64,000 nucleotides of DNA from Hirsutella rhossiliensis (GCF_020360975.1 NW_025408679.1:1302001-1366000); one strand, 5' to 3'. Shown: positions 13,301 through 26,257, numbered from the stretch's first letter. Notes: a model not told the origin generated them from the letters alone. Numbers and translations are program-made.

Positions 13301-16300
13301 TATATAGTCGCCTCCTTCCTAACCCTATAAAAGGACTAAGGTACTATTAAGGTCTACCTAAACTACTATATATATATTCCGCTAATAGAAAATTAGTACT
13401 TATATAAACTAGCGTTTAGGGCTTACCCGCTTAGCTAGAAGGATAAGGTATTAATCGATTAAACCTATAAGGACTTATACTAAAAGGGGCGTATAAAATA
13501 GGCTATAAAGGTAACCCTATTTACTTACCTTATATTTATAGTTTAGAAAACTATATATAGTAACGAAAAGGGCTAAATAATAATAGACCTATACGCTCTT
13601 AATAGTATAGCTATCTTAAACGCTTACTTAATACCGCTTTAAGGAGATATAATCTAAAAGCTATAAGGGAAACGCTTTATTTCCGCTATAAACGCTTAGT
13701 CTTTCTTTTATTAGTTCCTTATCTATAAGGAGTATCGGGAAAGGTTTATAGTAATTAGCTATAGAGGCTTAGAATAACTAACGGTAGCCTTAATAGGATA
13801 TAAGAACTTACCTATATACGTTTAAAGATTTATAAACTAAATCCTTTAGGAATACGCGGAATATTCCTTTAAGTATATCGATAATATCGTAATATACTTA
13901 GATATAGAAGATAACTATATTCGTTACCTTTAAGCTATCTTCTAACTCTTTATAGACTATAACCTAGCCTTAGCTAGATTAAAATTATTCTTAGGCTACC
14001 TATTTATAAAACTATTAAGATTTTAAGTTAATAGTATTAGCCTAATATAAGGAACGGTGTTCCTACTATAAATAAAGCAGCTATAATATACTCTCCTAAT
14101 TATATAAGCTAATAAGTAGTATATTAATTATAGATAAAATCCTATCCTATAGAGTAAGAATCGCTCGTTATTTTGCATGTTATTATGCATTAAACGGGTT
14201 GCCGGTTATCGTATAATCGGGAATCGAAGGAATAGAGCTAGCTTAGAATACTAGCTAAGACCTCTTAAGAACACCGGCACGACTAACCTCCTCTAAACAC
14301 GAATATTAGTGGAACTAAGACACTTCTAGATTTACTCGAGATATCACGGAATTCCCTAGTCTTAGGGCTATACGGCAGCCTAAATCTAGTCCCGAAAGGT
14401 TCTTCCGTTCAGCTATAATTATCTATATAAGACAGCATATCCGCTAGTAGATAGATAGAGAATTATTAACTTAAACACCTCTTCTATATACTAATACACT
14501 ACTAATAAATTCCGTTGAAAATCCTACCTTATACTCCTTCTTCCCCTTTATTACGTAGTCTTACGTAATTCCTTAATTTCCTAAAATTCCGCTTTTACTT
14601 ATATACCTTAAGACCTAATAAATACTAAAGAATAAGTATAGGTATTACGGGATATAGAGTTTTTAAATACTTTATAAGTACTAGAAAAGTAGCTTAGCTT
14701 AGTTAACTAGCTATAGTACTTAGTAGCCTACTTCTCTTAGAGGGTAGAGGCGCTCTAGGTTTAGAAAATAACGATACTTAAGGAAGTATAAGATAGTTAA
14801 GCGCTACTTAAAGGATCGGTAAAAAATAGATATACCTTTAAAGTAATATACTAACCTTTCTTAGCGGAGGAATAGGCCTTCTAAGATATTATAAACGCTC
14901 TTATAGAACTAACGTAGCTATACTATTTCGACTTATAACGGCTATTATTCCTATAAATCGACGCTAGCCGCGAGCTAGGCTTTATAGTAGTAGCCTTCTA
15001 CCTTATACTAAGGGTAGACTAAAACCTAGGAAGGACCCCGCCTTAGATAAGTATCTAGCTAATCTTTTACCTTAGTAAACGCCTAACTAGTAAAGAACTT
15101 AAATACTAGCTTACTAAACTTAAAGTCGCTTATTTTTCCTAGGTATATTAAAAGCTTTAGTTATATATTATCTTTACCTTACTATTAAAGGTTATCGTAT
15201 TAACTAACTATACCGCTACTAGCGTAATCTTAAAGTAAATATCGCTATTTACTATTAGTATAAAGACTAATAATTAGCTTATACTCGCTTTATAGTACCT
15301 TAGCTAGTTTCTATTAAAGGTTTACTATATTCTTAGAACCGCTAATATCCTTACTAATATACTATCTTAACTACTATCTATAATACCTAGGAAATATAAA
15401 CCTAGGGAATTAGACCGCGTTTAGGAAGATAAAGCGCTAGTTAAATACGCGTATATAGTTATAGAATCCTTTATCTAACCTAACCTACGCTAAAAGATCT
15501 AAGGAGTATACGCGGAAGAACTAAGGTAGGCCGGTATACTAAAGTAGCTTAGAAATAATAAGTCCTAGGTCGGTCTCTTATTTATTTAGCGGAACGGGTT
15601 ACTCTACTTAGTTAAGTCTAAAGGTTATTATTAGCTCTATATCCTTACTATCTATACTAAGGAAATTATTACTAATAACTACGCGTATAAATTTTACCTT
15701 AAACGGTAAAGGATATAGGAAGAGTTATCTTTTACGTTCGCTATTACTAGCTTTAAGAAACTTATCGATAGCTTTATTAATAAGTATAACGCTTACTATA
15801 AGAACTAAACTAACTAGTTAAAGGCCTTTAGCGAGTTAGTTCCGATTATATCCTTAGCCTTACCTTTTTATATAATCGCTATAGATTTTATTATAGGACT
15901 CTTAAACGTCCTTATAAACCGAACTCTATAAATACTACTTATTAAAGTCTACTATAATATACTACTAATAGTAACTAATAAGTTCTTAAAAATAAGGCTT
16001 TTTATCTTAGGCTATAATTAGTTTACTATAGAAAACTAAGCTAAGGTACTATTTACTAAGTTAATATACTATAATTAAGGGATTCCCGCTTAGATTATCT
16101 TTAACTAGGACCTTAAGTTCCTTTTAGCGTTCTAAAAAGGATTATAGATAGCGTATAAGTCTAAGTTACTAGTATTTATAGCTTAGTATCCCTAGACTAA
16201 CGGCTTATTAGAATAACGTAACTAGGTAGTTAAAACCGCGCTTTAGTTCTTTATAACTATCTTCCTATCCTATTAATAGGTCGACGCGTTACTACTACTT

Positions 16301-16740
16301 TAATTTACCTTTAATAACTCTTACTCCGCGGTAATTAGTACTTCTTTAAGCGAGCTACTAACTAGGATATAGATAGATAATAGTAAGTAATACCTTAGAG
16401 AAGGCCCCTTATAAATAGATAGGGAGATACTCTAAGACTAAGCTAGGATCTTAATCGCCCTAGCTTAGGTAGGAATAAAAAAGCAGTATAACGTAAAGTA
16501 CTAAGTACTAGAGTTTAAACCTAGAGACTAAGTATAGCTCTAGCTAGGAAAAGGATATAGCGTAGCCGACGGATAGGTAGTAAAGTTAAAGGAACGCTAT
16601 ATAGGACCGTTTAAAGTCCTTAAGTAGATCGGCTATCTAGCCTACTACCTTAACCTAGCTAGATCCTTAAATATCTATAATATTATTTCTATTATATAGT
16701 TATAGCTAGCTAAACGACTAAACGCTTAACCTAGCCTAGA
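10390..16740 (+). pseudogene. Gypsy gag-pol relic
   Basis: Relic gag-pol frame. Gag-like sequence spans about 10900-11960. A protease relic lies near 12385, read NIYIDFSIARFII (family VDTGS...I). RT spans about 13430-14040, with IIDLYALN, then SFFYQF, then the active-site relic FKYIDNIVIY near 13873-13902. After the inserted solo LTR come RNase H (about 14930-15250, family DAS...GF relic and YLSKRLTSKELKY) and integrase (about 15590-16740, with IAIDFIIGLL, DLKFL and QTNGLLEQRN). Interruptions are TAG/TAA at Gln/Trp codons. None of it can be translated now. Confidence 0.85.
14046..14613 (+). repeat. LTR-beta solo LTR with CCTAA target duplication
   Basis: A 568-bp sequence inserted between RT and RNase H of the gypsy pol. 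It is flanked by the direct 5-bp repeat CCTAA (14041-14045 and 14614-14618). The same sequence occurs at 20347-20487 plus 26465-26891, where it is split by a young copia. This copy keeps several CpA/TpG sites, so it is less RIPed than its host element, which fits a later insertion. The element that owns this LTR is not in the window. Confidence 0.85.
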
Positions 16741-17149
16741 ACCTAATACTAACTACTAGGAAGTTAAAAGAATCCTTAACTCTAGAACTTATAGATATAG
16801 CTAAGAGACTACTTATATAGAATACCTTATTAGCTAAAAAGGCTAGCTAAGTAGCTATAATTCCTAGGTAGCCGCTAAGGATATTATCGCTAAAGACCTT
16901 ATTAAAGAATTTACTATATAGTAAGGAGTATTATAAGGTTGTATTACTTATACTTAAAAGCTCTATGCGCGCGCTATATAATAGTATAAGCCGCTATAGC
17001 TAAGGGAGAAATAATAATATATAGTACGCGCTATTACTATTTATTCTTTTAAAAGTCTAAGGATAGGTTAACTAGCTAATAAGTATTAATAGGCCGCCCG
17101 CGGTAAACGGTAACTTAATTTTATATTTACCTATATTTATTTTTATTTT

Positions 17150-19030
17150 AAGAACCCGATTTCCCTATCCTTTTACGCTCCCTTTTCTATACTAAACCGC
17201 GCCCCTCTTATACCTATATTTAAGGTTCCCGCTATCTAGGGCTATAAGTATTATAGTAAGGACCTAGTATTTCGCTAGTATTTCTCCGACTAAATTTACC
17301 GCTAATCGCCGCGCTTAAGCTTTAAGGGATTCCGCTAAGTAGTCTAATTATATAGGAATAAGGTAGAGCTCCTCTATAACCTTAAGTCTAATACGGCCGT
17401 ATTTACTAAGTAGAAATAGGATAATTATAGTATATATACTAACTACCGCGACCTCCTTATAAAAGAAGGGTATAATCTTAACGTAGGCTTAGTAGAAAAT
17501 AGTATATACTATACCCCTTTATCTCTTCCCTTAGCTAAAGCCTATAATCTATATAAACGTAACTAGCTATACTTCTCTACGCTTTATAGTATCGCCGCCT
17601 ATTATATTACTATTATAACTCCTATAACTACCTAAACTAAGGTAAACGTAATATTAACTATCTAACTATAGTAGGTCGGCGCTTCCTATCGCTTTATTCC
17701 TAGTACTTTATTATATATTTACTTTAATAACTATACCCTATTACTATTATACTTTAGTAATTTATCTAGTAACTCGCTACCCTTAGTTTTAGGTATTATA
17801 GGGAAAACCCTTAGTACCCCTTAAAACGCCCGCGGGTAGTTTACCTTATTATTTAATAAGGACGAGCTTTTTCCCTTATCGCTACGCGACCTAGATAGAG
17901 CTATCTTCCTTAATAAAACTAAGAGGATAACTAGCGCCCTTAGAACTACGTAGATCGCTACTATCTTAGCTAACGTCGTTAATAAGCTTTTATCTAGATA
18001 GTTAGCCTCTATAGACGCTAAGATACTTAAGATTATCGCTACTATTACTAGTATAAAGTGCCTCCCTACTTATTTAAAGATATTTAAGGCCGCTGCTATA
18101 GAGGAGCGCGAGGCCTCTAGTATACTAAGAACTTATAAGTTTAGAGAGACCCTTAAGTATACCCTAGCTAGGACTAAAGGATCTAGTATAGTAGACCTTA
18201 TATTTAACGAGCTATTAAGGAACTTATTTACTAGACGCTTACTCGCCGCTGCCGTAGCCCTACCCTTTACTCCCTTTAAGCGGGCTAACCTATTTACCGA
18301 GGAATAGGCCCTAATACCGGTCTAATAGAAGCTTAACCCCTTCTAGGTTCTAAGTTATAGAAAGCCTAGACTATTCCCTATCGTACCTTTTATAGTATAC
18401 TACGATAACCTAGGTAATACTAATAGCTATATAGGTATTATCTACTCTAAGTTAAAAGCGCTAGTCTATAAAGCCCTAAACGCGGCTGTAATCTAAGTAA
18501 ATCTATTCGCTACTATTTATAAGGAGGCCGATGCTAACCTCTCGCTTAGCTAGTACGCTGCCCTTACTAAAGTACCTACTAGCTTTATCTATTAGTTTAC
18601 GTTCGCTGCCTACCTCTTAGACGACTTGCCTAAGCTCGCTATAGCTTACTAGAGAGCTGCCTATATCGGCCCCCTATATACGCTAGCCGCGGCCCGCCCT
18701 TATATAGCTAACGTAATAGCTTATTTTAACTTATTAGACTAAAAGTTTACCGATATATATTTAAGCGGATTCTAGAACCTAGGCCTAACTATATAGGTAT
18801 TAGTAGTAGTAATCTATAACTAAATTCTAGCTTCTTATAACGGACTAGCTATAATACTCTTAGTAAAACTAGCCTTAAATAATACCTATAGTAAGCCTAT
18901 TTATAGAGCCTTTAATATATAGGATGCCCTAGCCGACGTACTAGTAAGCCTTAAGGAACTAATAGAGGAGGAAGCTAAGAAGGAAATCCCCCGCCCTACC
19001 TTTACCCCTATAGCGTAAGATAGTTAGTTA
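17150..19030 (+). pseudogene. Extra ~600-codon frame between integrase and 3' LTR of the gypsy element
   Basis: From about 17235 to 19015 one frame runs across about 590 codons with amino-acid-rich content. Its only interruptions are TAG and TAA; I saw no TGA. It is therefore a real former ORF inactivated by RIP. It lies after the integrase, where ordinary gypsy elements have only a short spacer before the 3' LTR. Visible stretches include RDLLIKEGYNLNVGLVENS, TLLFNKDELFPLSLRDLDRA, and near the end SLKELIEEEAKKEIPRPTF. I recognise no domain. The position is env-like, but I see no convincing signal peptide or membrane anchor. A second gag-like protein or a captured host gene are alternatives. 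Confidence 0.6.
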
Positions 19031-19396
19031 CTAGGTTAGCCTTATAGTATCCTTAGCCTTATTCGTTTTATTACTAGCTTAGCTATAAAGCGCCCTTAGT
19101 TATAATTAGTTTTCCCTAGCTTAGCTATACTACGCCCCTAGCCTTACTTATTTATTGCCTTAGTTTAGCTACCTAGCGCCCTTAGTCTTAGTAGTATTTT
19201 ACTCCTAGCTTAGCCGCCTCGCGCCCTTAGTATTAGTTATACTAGGTTACGTTCTAAATAAAAGACGAGTTATTCCTTATACTAACCTTAGAAATCTATA
19301 TAACTTTACTACGATTCCTTATTAGCGTAACTCCTACTTAAATACCGCGGGAGACTAATAAGGATATTAGTTAATTCTTTTGCCCTAGGTATTTAT

Positions 19397-20079
19397 TACG
19401 GGACACCCTATAGTCGATAATCTAAGTACCTATAACGATATTAGCCTCCTTCCTTAAGGCTTCTCGCGGAAGAAGGAACCTAGAAGCTACTAAGTAAACT
19501 CTAGGAAATTACTTAGAAATCCTAGAAATAATAACTAAGCGGATTATATAGATATTTTATAGAGATTTCCCTTAAGGATATATTATATAGGAAATATACT
19601 ATAATTTCCTAAGTAATAATAGTTCCTTAAGGATTATACCGATATTTCCCTAAGAAGTTACTACGAGGATATAGTAGGGAAATTATAGAGAAATACCTAT
19701 ACTTACCTAGGGAAAATACTAGGAAATGCCGCTAATACGCTATACTACTATCGTACGATTATAAGGTTAAGATATTACTTAGTTAAAGCCCTAAGTAAGG
19801 TCCTACGCTCGCTATAGTATATATAGAAGATAAAGAACCTACTAGATCTTAGGCGGGTAGAAAAGAATATAGATAGTTATTACTACTCTTACTTTAACTT
19901 ATAAGACTAGTAGCTAGTCTATATTTAATACGCGTAATAACGTATAGTAGCTAGTCCGTATAATATATTTAATTATATATAGTAGCTAGTTTATTTAATT
20001 ACCTATTAGACCTATACTAGATCTAAGTAAATAATAAGGTTAACGTACTAGCCTTATATTAAGGGACTAGTATATAATA
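19397..20079 (+). repeat. Gypsy 3' LTR (LTR-delta)
   Basis: A 683-bp direct copy of 9707-10389, differing mainly by transitions. It closes the gypsy element. Confidence 0.88.
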
Positions 20080-20346
20080 TTTTTTATCTATTAAGATTTT
20101 CCTAGTAATAATATATTTTACCTTTTATAAGGTTATCTTATAAATAATTATTATAACTATAGATTTTTCTTACCTTAGGTTTTTATATTAGTATACCTAA
20201 GGACTTTATTTTCCTAAGAAAGAATAGGTTTTTATATATCTTATTAAGGTATAAGAGTAGTTTTCCTAAATTAGGTTTTTACCCTATATATATACTACTA
20301 TAAATAAATTAGTAAAGAGTATATAAATATACTCTTTAAGGGAAGC
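20080..20346. other. AT-rich remnant, possibly the rest of the interrupted copia 3' LTR
   Basis: 267 bp of RIPed sequence between the gypsy 3' LTR and the LTR-beta copy. It begins TTTTTTAT, and the same string ends just before the gypsy 5' LTR. It could therefore be the downstream half of the copia LTR that starts near 9617. No coding content is seen. Confidence 0.35.
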
Positions 20347-20487
20347 TATAAGGAACGGTATTCCTACTATAAATAAAGTAGCTATAATATACTCTCCCGA
20401 TTATATAAGCTAATAAGTAGTATATTAATTATAGATAAAATCCTATCTTATAAAGTAAGAATCGCCCGTTATTTTATATATTATTAT
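20347..20487 (+). repeat. LTR-beta solo LTR, first part (split)
   Basis: 141 bp matching the start of the LTR at 14046-14613. It is interrupted at 20487 by the copia element 20488-26459 and continues at 26465. Together the two parts give the same length as the intact copy. It is more RIPed than the 14046 copy. Confidence 0.85.
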
Positions 20488-20689
20488 TGTAGGAATGTAT
20501 CTATCTAGTGGTGTGACCAACCATGGTTGGCACGTGACCCGTACGGTCACGTGTGCGGCTGAGGGCAGCGTGCCCCCTTTCTCCACGCTGGCCTCTGCCT
20601 CCTTAGATAGAGAATCAAGACGAATACAACATCACAGGTTAACCCTAGTACCGTCTCATTGCAGCAGCTGCCGCAGGTGCCTACCCACA
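20488..20689 (+). repeat. Copia 5' LTR (LTR-epsilon), 202 bp
   Basis: Starts TG and ends CA; identical to 26258-26459. It contains the palindromic stretch CACGTGACCCGTACGGTCACGTG (positions 20531-20553) and a CCATGG nearby, which could be promoter elements. Confidence 0.95.
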
Positions 20690-21043
20690 CTGATCAGTGA
20701 CCGGCCCACGCCCGTCACAGACAGCTAAGTAGAAGAGACAAATTCCTCAATCTGGTTTGCCCAGCCGCGCGAGAGTCCTTCCAACTGTTGATTACGATCG
20801 CCCGCTAGTTTGCCTAGCCGTGAGCACCGGAATCGACAGGCGACCACATCGCAAACAACTAGTAAGAACGTTCGACCCTTGACGTTAAGTAGCAAGATCC
20901 CCGTCAGTTCAGTCTGGCCGCGAACGACCTACTTAGTACGCGACGCTCGACCTCCTATTAGCGACAACTCGTATACGAAGAGACCAATACGAACCCCACA
21001 TCGTCTCATTCATTTGATCACGATAGCCCCGACCGCCCGAGCT

Positions 21044-22701
21044 ATGTCCCCAGAAGCCCAGCTCGAAGAAATATGCGACCAGATGCAGGCACTAGACATC
21101 CAAGCATCCGCATTCCGACAAATTAATATCGACCTTTGGGACAACGATATCACACACGACGAAAAGGACAAGATCGCAGTAACGACATATGTGGCAAAGT
21201 TCATATTCATCGTTCAATCTGGCAGTGATCAAGGATACGACCTCCTTGGTTACTTCCAACAGCATTTTGAAGAATGGACCGAAGACACATGGGACCGCGC
21301 CCCGAATGAATACAAGAGAGCCCTCAGGAAACTACTAAGGAAAAGAGGTATCTACACAGGTTCACAAAGGGGAAATTCGCAACACAATTTCTCATATTAC
21401 AAACTATCGAGAACCCACAAACCTGGCCAGAGCAGGAGTTTACGGAGATGGTGTTTGATGAGAGGACTGCTGCCTTCAGGAGGCAGACAGCATTACTAGG
21501 ATCAAATGCTTCCACTAATCCCCATCCGTCTCAACCTCCTTCACCATCAGTTACGCCCTTAGCAGCACCTCATCAAGGTCTTAACGAACCACAACCTATT
21601 AAGACCCTAACGAGCCCTCCTAACGCACCTACTCCTGCTCCGACTATCCAAGATAAACCTGCTCCGACCTCTCTTACTATTCATCCGACTTCCTACCGCT
21701 TCCAGAACCCCGATCTCGTCCAACCGTCACCAACCCCATCCCCGAACACTTATCCGGCCCTGCAACCTTTGGAGAATACATGAAACTCCCCCCGGATAAC
21801 ATCCCGAACGCTATCGTCGATAGCGACATCCAGCAGAAGTTTATGAAGACCTGGAACAAAGATCGGAACTACACAGAGAGCCGTACGATCTCCTTGATGA
21901 TAAGCTCCGCCTCTTCTTAAGCAACTGCTCTCATATCCAAGTGAAACCGTCACAATTTCACGCACTCTTTCCCGGATCCTTGATGGAAGAGCCCAAAGAT
22001 TCTATCTTGATAAGATCACATGGGCTACGACGTTCCGACAAGCGTATGATATCTTCAAACAACACTTTGACACGGAAGTCAACCATGTCCACTACCATAC
22101 TGACTGGACAACAATAACCTTTAACTCCATCCGTGCCCAAGATGCTTCGAAGACCCCCCACGAAGTGCTTCAAATCCTCTTTGATAAGCTTCAGCTCTGC
22201 CAACGAGCCCTTGGCAGGGAGTACGCAGGAGACCTTCTACTGCGTACAACGCTTATGAAAGCATGCCGTGGAGTACCCGAACTCCAATACGCTCTTTTCA
22301 AACCCGCCGATAACGTCGAGCACCTTCTTGCAGATCTTCGTGCATCCGTTGAAACCCATCTTGCCCTCATAACAACTTCTCAATTTCCCCTTGACTTTGC
22401 TGGATCATTCGATCATAACGATCCACGCCATCAGTACTACCTCGACCGTCGATACAATAACAACCGCTCTCGAGGTAGATACGGATATTCAGGTCAACGA
22501 CCCAGCCGCGGATACAGACAAAGCTACAACCGTGGAAACTACCGGCCTCAAAGCCGTAGTAACTACAATCATAGCTACAGTAACCGAAACTGGACGAAGA
22601 AGTGTTTTGTTTGTGGACAAGAAGGCTGTTGGTCAACTAAACACTCTACGGATGAACGGCAAAGGCCAAGGACCAACATATCACTCAATGTCACTTCATA
22701 G
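21044..22701 (+). pseudogene. gag: Copia gag, frameshifted
   Basis: The structural protein frame starts at ATG 21044 (MSPEAQLEEI). It moves to the -1 frame around 21335 (after LRKLLRK), giving ENPQTWPEQEFTEMVFDE. A Pro/Thr-rich stretch follows (about 21500-21780), then the conserved core from EYMKLPP through KPSQFHA and LDKLQLCQRALG to ACRGVPEL (about 21775-22290). An Arg/Tyr/Asn-rich tail ends in a zinc-knuckle variant, CFVCGQEGCWSTKH (22606-22647). At least two further 1-nt losses are needed to keep the core in frame (near 21875 and 21975). The family is common in Pezizomycotina. This copy cannot make an intact gag unless frameshifting is programmed. Confidence 0.85.
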
Positions 22702-22754
22702 GTGTACAACTCACGGACATCGGAGGCTATATTCTAGACTACGAAGGTCATGAG

Positions 22755-25700
22755 ATGAGCAGCTTTGATGACACTGAAGATACATGGGAAGAACATGACA
22801 ATAGCACCAACGATCACCCGGAACAATGGCAAGCAAGCCAAATGCTCTGTCAACAGGCATTCAATCATTTGATCACAGGAGAAGACGTCTATCAGACGGA
22901 TCAAACCGTTGTTCCAGCCTCGCAATTTATTATTGAAGATCGCTATTCAAGGGATAGATTCCAAGGTATCATGATCGACACAGGTGCAGCAACATTTTCC
23001 ACAGCAGGATACTCTCAGTACATCGCCCTACAACGAGAAGACCCTTCTGTAGCTCTCGACAGCTCCACATCCGGCCAGGCCTCCATCAAATTCGGCAACA
23101 GCGACGCCATCCACTCCTCGGCACAGTCGCCCTTAACACACCCTCGGAAGGATCACGTTCCACGTCCTTCAAACCCCAACTCCTTTTGCTCTGCCTTGCT
23201 GATATGGACCGGCTTGGTATCTATTTCAACAACATCACAGATACCATCAATTGTACTAATCATTGTACTAATCGCCCTACAAGCATTCCAGTCGTACGCA
23301 AATGGGGACATCCTGGTTCTTCCTTACGAAAGATGAAGAGTCCATCTCGTTTCTTACGGAAACAGAGATTCGTACACTTCACCGACGCTTTGGACACCCA
23401 GCAGTCCCTAGGCTCCATCACCTCTTGAAGCAAGCCGGGCACAGTGACGTCTCGATAGACACATTAGAGACTATCTCTAAGTTCTGTCACCACTGTCAAA
23501 TGCACTCACAAGCCCCACGCCGCTTCAAGTTCACCCTTAACGATGATCAAGAGTTCAACTACGAAATCATCGTTGATGTGATGCACCTAGGAACACCACA
23601 ACGCCCTGTTCTACACGTTGTGGACTCAGCTACTGCTTTCCAAGGAGCCAGATTTTTACCGTCAATGTCAGCTAAAGATACATGGGAGACCCTCCGGACC
23701 CTCTGGATCGACACGTATCTTGGACCTCCTGATACCCTCCGTCATGATGCAGGAACTAACTTTGCTTCTCTCGAATTCCGGAACGAAGCAAAGATTATGG
23801 GAATCAAATGCTCTCAAGTACCTGTTGAGACGCATTGGTCCATTGGAAAGATTGAACGCTATCACGCACCCTCCGACGCGCCTTTAACATCCTCCATGCT
23901 GAGATTGGCCACACCACTTCCGCCGAAACAGTCCTTCAAATGGCTGTTAAAGCAATCAATGATACGGCAGGACCTGACGGTCTTGTGCCTACGTTGCTTG
24001 TTTTCGGCGCATACCGCGTATCTACAGACTCGCCCCTTCCGCTTCTACCTCAAAAGATCGGAAGCTATGCAGAAAGCGATGAAAATGCTCCGCCAACTCT
24101 CGGCAGAAAGACGAGTTAAGGATGCCTCCATGCACGCAACGGCCCGAGCACGACAGAAGTGCTATCCCTCCCGCTGCAAAGTGAAGTTCGCGTTTGGAGA
24201 GAAAGACGGTTGGCAAGGACCCTTCAAGATTGCATCGATTGATACCCATAACATCACCATTGACACAGTCAACGGCCCCAAGTCTTTCGATCGACCCTTG
24301 TACAACCGTATCTGCGTGATGATACCACTCTTTCCGACCCTACACACGACACAGACCCCTCAGGCATTCGTTCAGATCTTAATGAACAACCGGCTCAAGA
24401 CCCCGTTAAGACCCTAACGGACCTGCCTGCCCGACCCGAACCCCCCGCCCCCCGCAAGAGAGGACGCCCACCAGGATCAAAGAACAAGCCAAAGGATTTG
24501 ATCATGATGGCCCAAGCCGTAGACCAGAGCTTCTTGACCCAAAAGGAGGAAGATGCACAAGCTCTTTCCCTCAAGCTACGGTCTGATGGCATAATCACCT
24601 CTCCTGGTGACCCCTTCGAAGAATCCGATAACAAAGAGATTACTGACCTCGTTGGCCGCGGTGTATTCCAATTTGAACGATACGATCAAATGAGTCATGG
24701 AAACTATAGAATCTTTCGCTCTCGAATGGTTCGTGAAGTCAAAGGAATCAACACTAAGCCCTACGAAAAGTCTCGACTTGTTATTCAAGGACATAACGAC
24801 TTTGAGAAGACCACCCTCCTGACGCAATCTCCGACAATTCAACGCGTTAGCCAGAGACTCATCCTCGCTATTGCCCCGGACTTCTTCAAAACTACGGCAT
24901 AACCCTCTCCTCCGTGATATCACTCAGGCATACCCGCAATCCCAGACCAAGCTTTCCGGACCATTCTTACGTATTTGCCCACGGAACTACAAGGCAAATA
25001 CCCTAACGGAACAATTATTCGTGTTATTAAGCCCTGTACGGTATCGCAGAAGCCGGAGTCCATTGGTTCCGCACATATCAGCAGCATCACCTCGAAAAGC
25101 TGGATATGTCTACCTCCACCTATGACTCCTGCCTACTGATTTCGAATACTGGCCCTGACACGCTCGGTATTGTTGGAATGCAAACTGATGACACCTCATC
25201 CTTGGAACGAACAACTTTTCTACCCGTGAAGAAGAAGAGCTACAAAAGGCAGAATTTCGTTCCAAGCCCAAGACTGACATCACATACGGAACAACGGTTG
25301 ACTTTAATGGTGCAAGACTGACGTTGCTGAATAATAACCCCTTAAGAAAGGATCCTTTACTTCAACAGAAGGGACAAGCAGCAAAATGACCACCATTGAC
25401 CCTAAAGCAATTGATCGTCACCAGCGCTACGTTGAGGAACGAGCGCGAGCCTCATACATTGCTTCAATTGCTCAACCGGAAGCTTCTTTCGATGTTTCAG
25501 TCGCCGCCCAAGTACAGACCCTGAGGATAAAGATTACGCAATTTTGAACAAGCGACTGCAATGGCAAATGGATCACCAACTACGTGGCCTCACGTACAAA
25601 CCAATTGATCTAGCTACTGCAAAGCTGATGGTTTTCACCGATGGTTCTTTCGCAAACAACAAGGACTTATCCTCCCAACTAGGATTCGTCATTACCCTCG

Positions 25701-26160
25701 TTAACGAGACAAACCACAAAGAAAAACAGTTCGAGATTAGTGGTAACATCGTACACTGGAGTTCAACAAAGTGCAAACGTGTTACCCGTAGCGTCCTAGC
25801 ATCAGAGATCTACGGTATGGCCAACGGATTCGACATAGGCATCTCCCTTGCGATGACTATGAAGATAATTACGGAACGACTCAACCTTCCTCCTATCCCT
25901 CTCATCGTCTGTACGGATTCGTACTCTCTCTACGAATGCCTAGTCAAGCTCGGTACGACGAAGGAAAACGATTGATGATTGATATCATGGCCCTTCGCCA
26001 GTCATACGAGAAGAGAGAGATAACAGATATTCGTTGGATCAACGGCGCAGACAACCCAGCAGATGCAATGACGAAAGCATCACCAAACCGAGCCCTGGAA
26101 CGCTTCATCGATACCAATAGTCTGACAATTCGAGTCGAAGGATACGTACAACGTTCCTAG
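22755..26160 (+). pseudogene. pol: Copia pol (protease, integrase, RT, RNase H), frameshifted
   Basis: In order: protease with IMIDTGAATFS (22966 on); pre-integrase zinc motif LHRRFGH...CHHC (about 23370-23500); integrase core with catalytic Asp in VDVMHL (about 23570), Asp in HDAGTNF (about 23745) and Glu in GKIERYH (about 23846); RT with LRDITQAY (about 24905) and the active-site box GMQTDDT (about 25175-25197, where most copia elements have YVDD); and RNase H with TDGSF (25646), SEIYG (25803), CTDSYS (25910) and NPADAMTK (26053). The final stop is at 26158-26160. The frame changes near 23870, 24900, 25110 and 25200. All catalytic motifs persist, but not in one frame. Confidence 0.85.
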
Positions 26161-26257
26161 GCCCTCACGGCACATTCCTTCACGGCCTTAACGCTACTAT
26201 CCTTTAGACCCGTTCAAGGTGTTGCTGTGCTTCTCACAGCAAAAGAAGAGTTGCCTG

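Larger units (their letters stand above)
9707..20079 (+). mobile_element. Ty3/gypsy element with two 683-bp LTRs, RIP-degraded
   Basis: A full-length gypsy element, 10.4 kb, bounded by equal-length direct LTRs (9707-10389 and 19397-20079). They start with GGACACCCTA-type sequence and end ACTAGTATATAATA. The internal order is gag-like region, protease, RT, RNase H, integrase, then an unusual extra frame. It is carpeted with TpA and nearly free of CpA/TpG and ATG. It appears to sit in the 3' LTR of the upstream copia relic. A 568-bp solo LTR (14046-14613) sits in its RT-RNase H junction. Target duplication at the outer ends could not be confirmed. Confidence 0.9.

Noticed and set aside
20495..20728. 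Open frame of 77 codons, repeated at 26265
   Set aside because: It lies in the identical LTRs of the copia element; it is non-coding repeat sequence.
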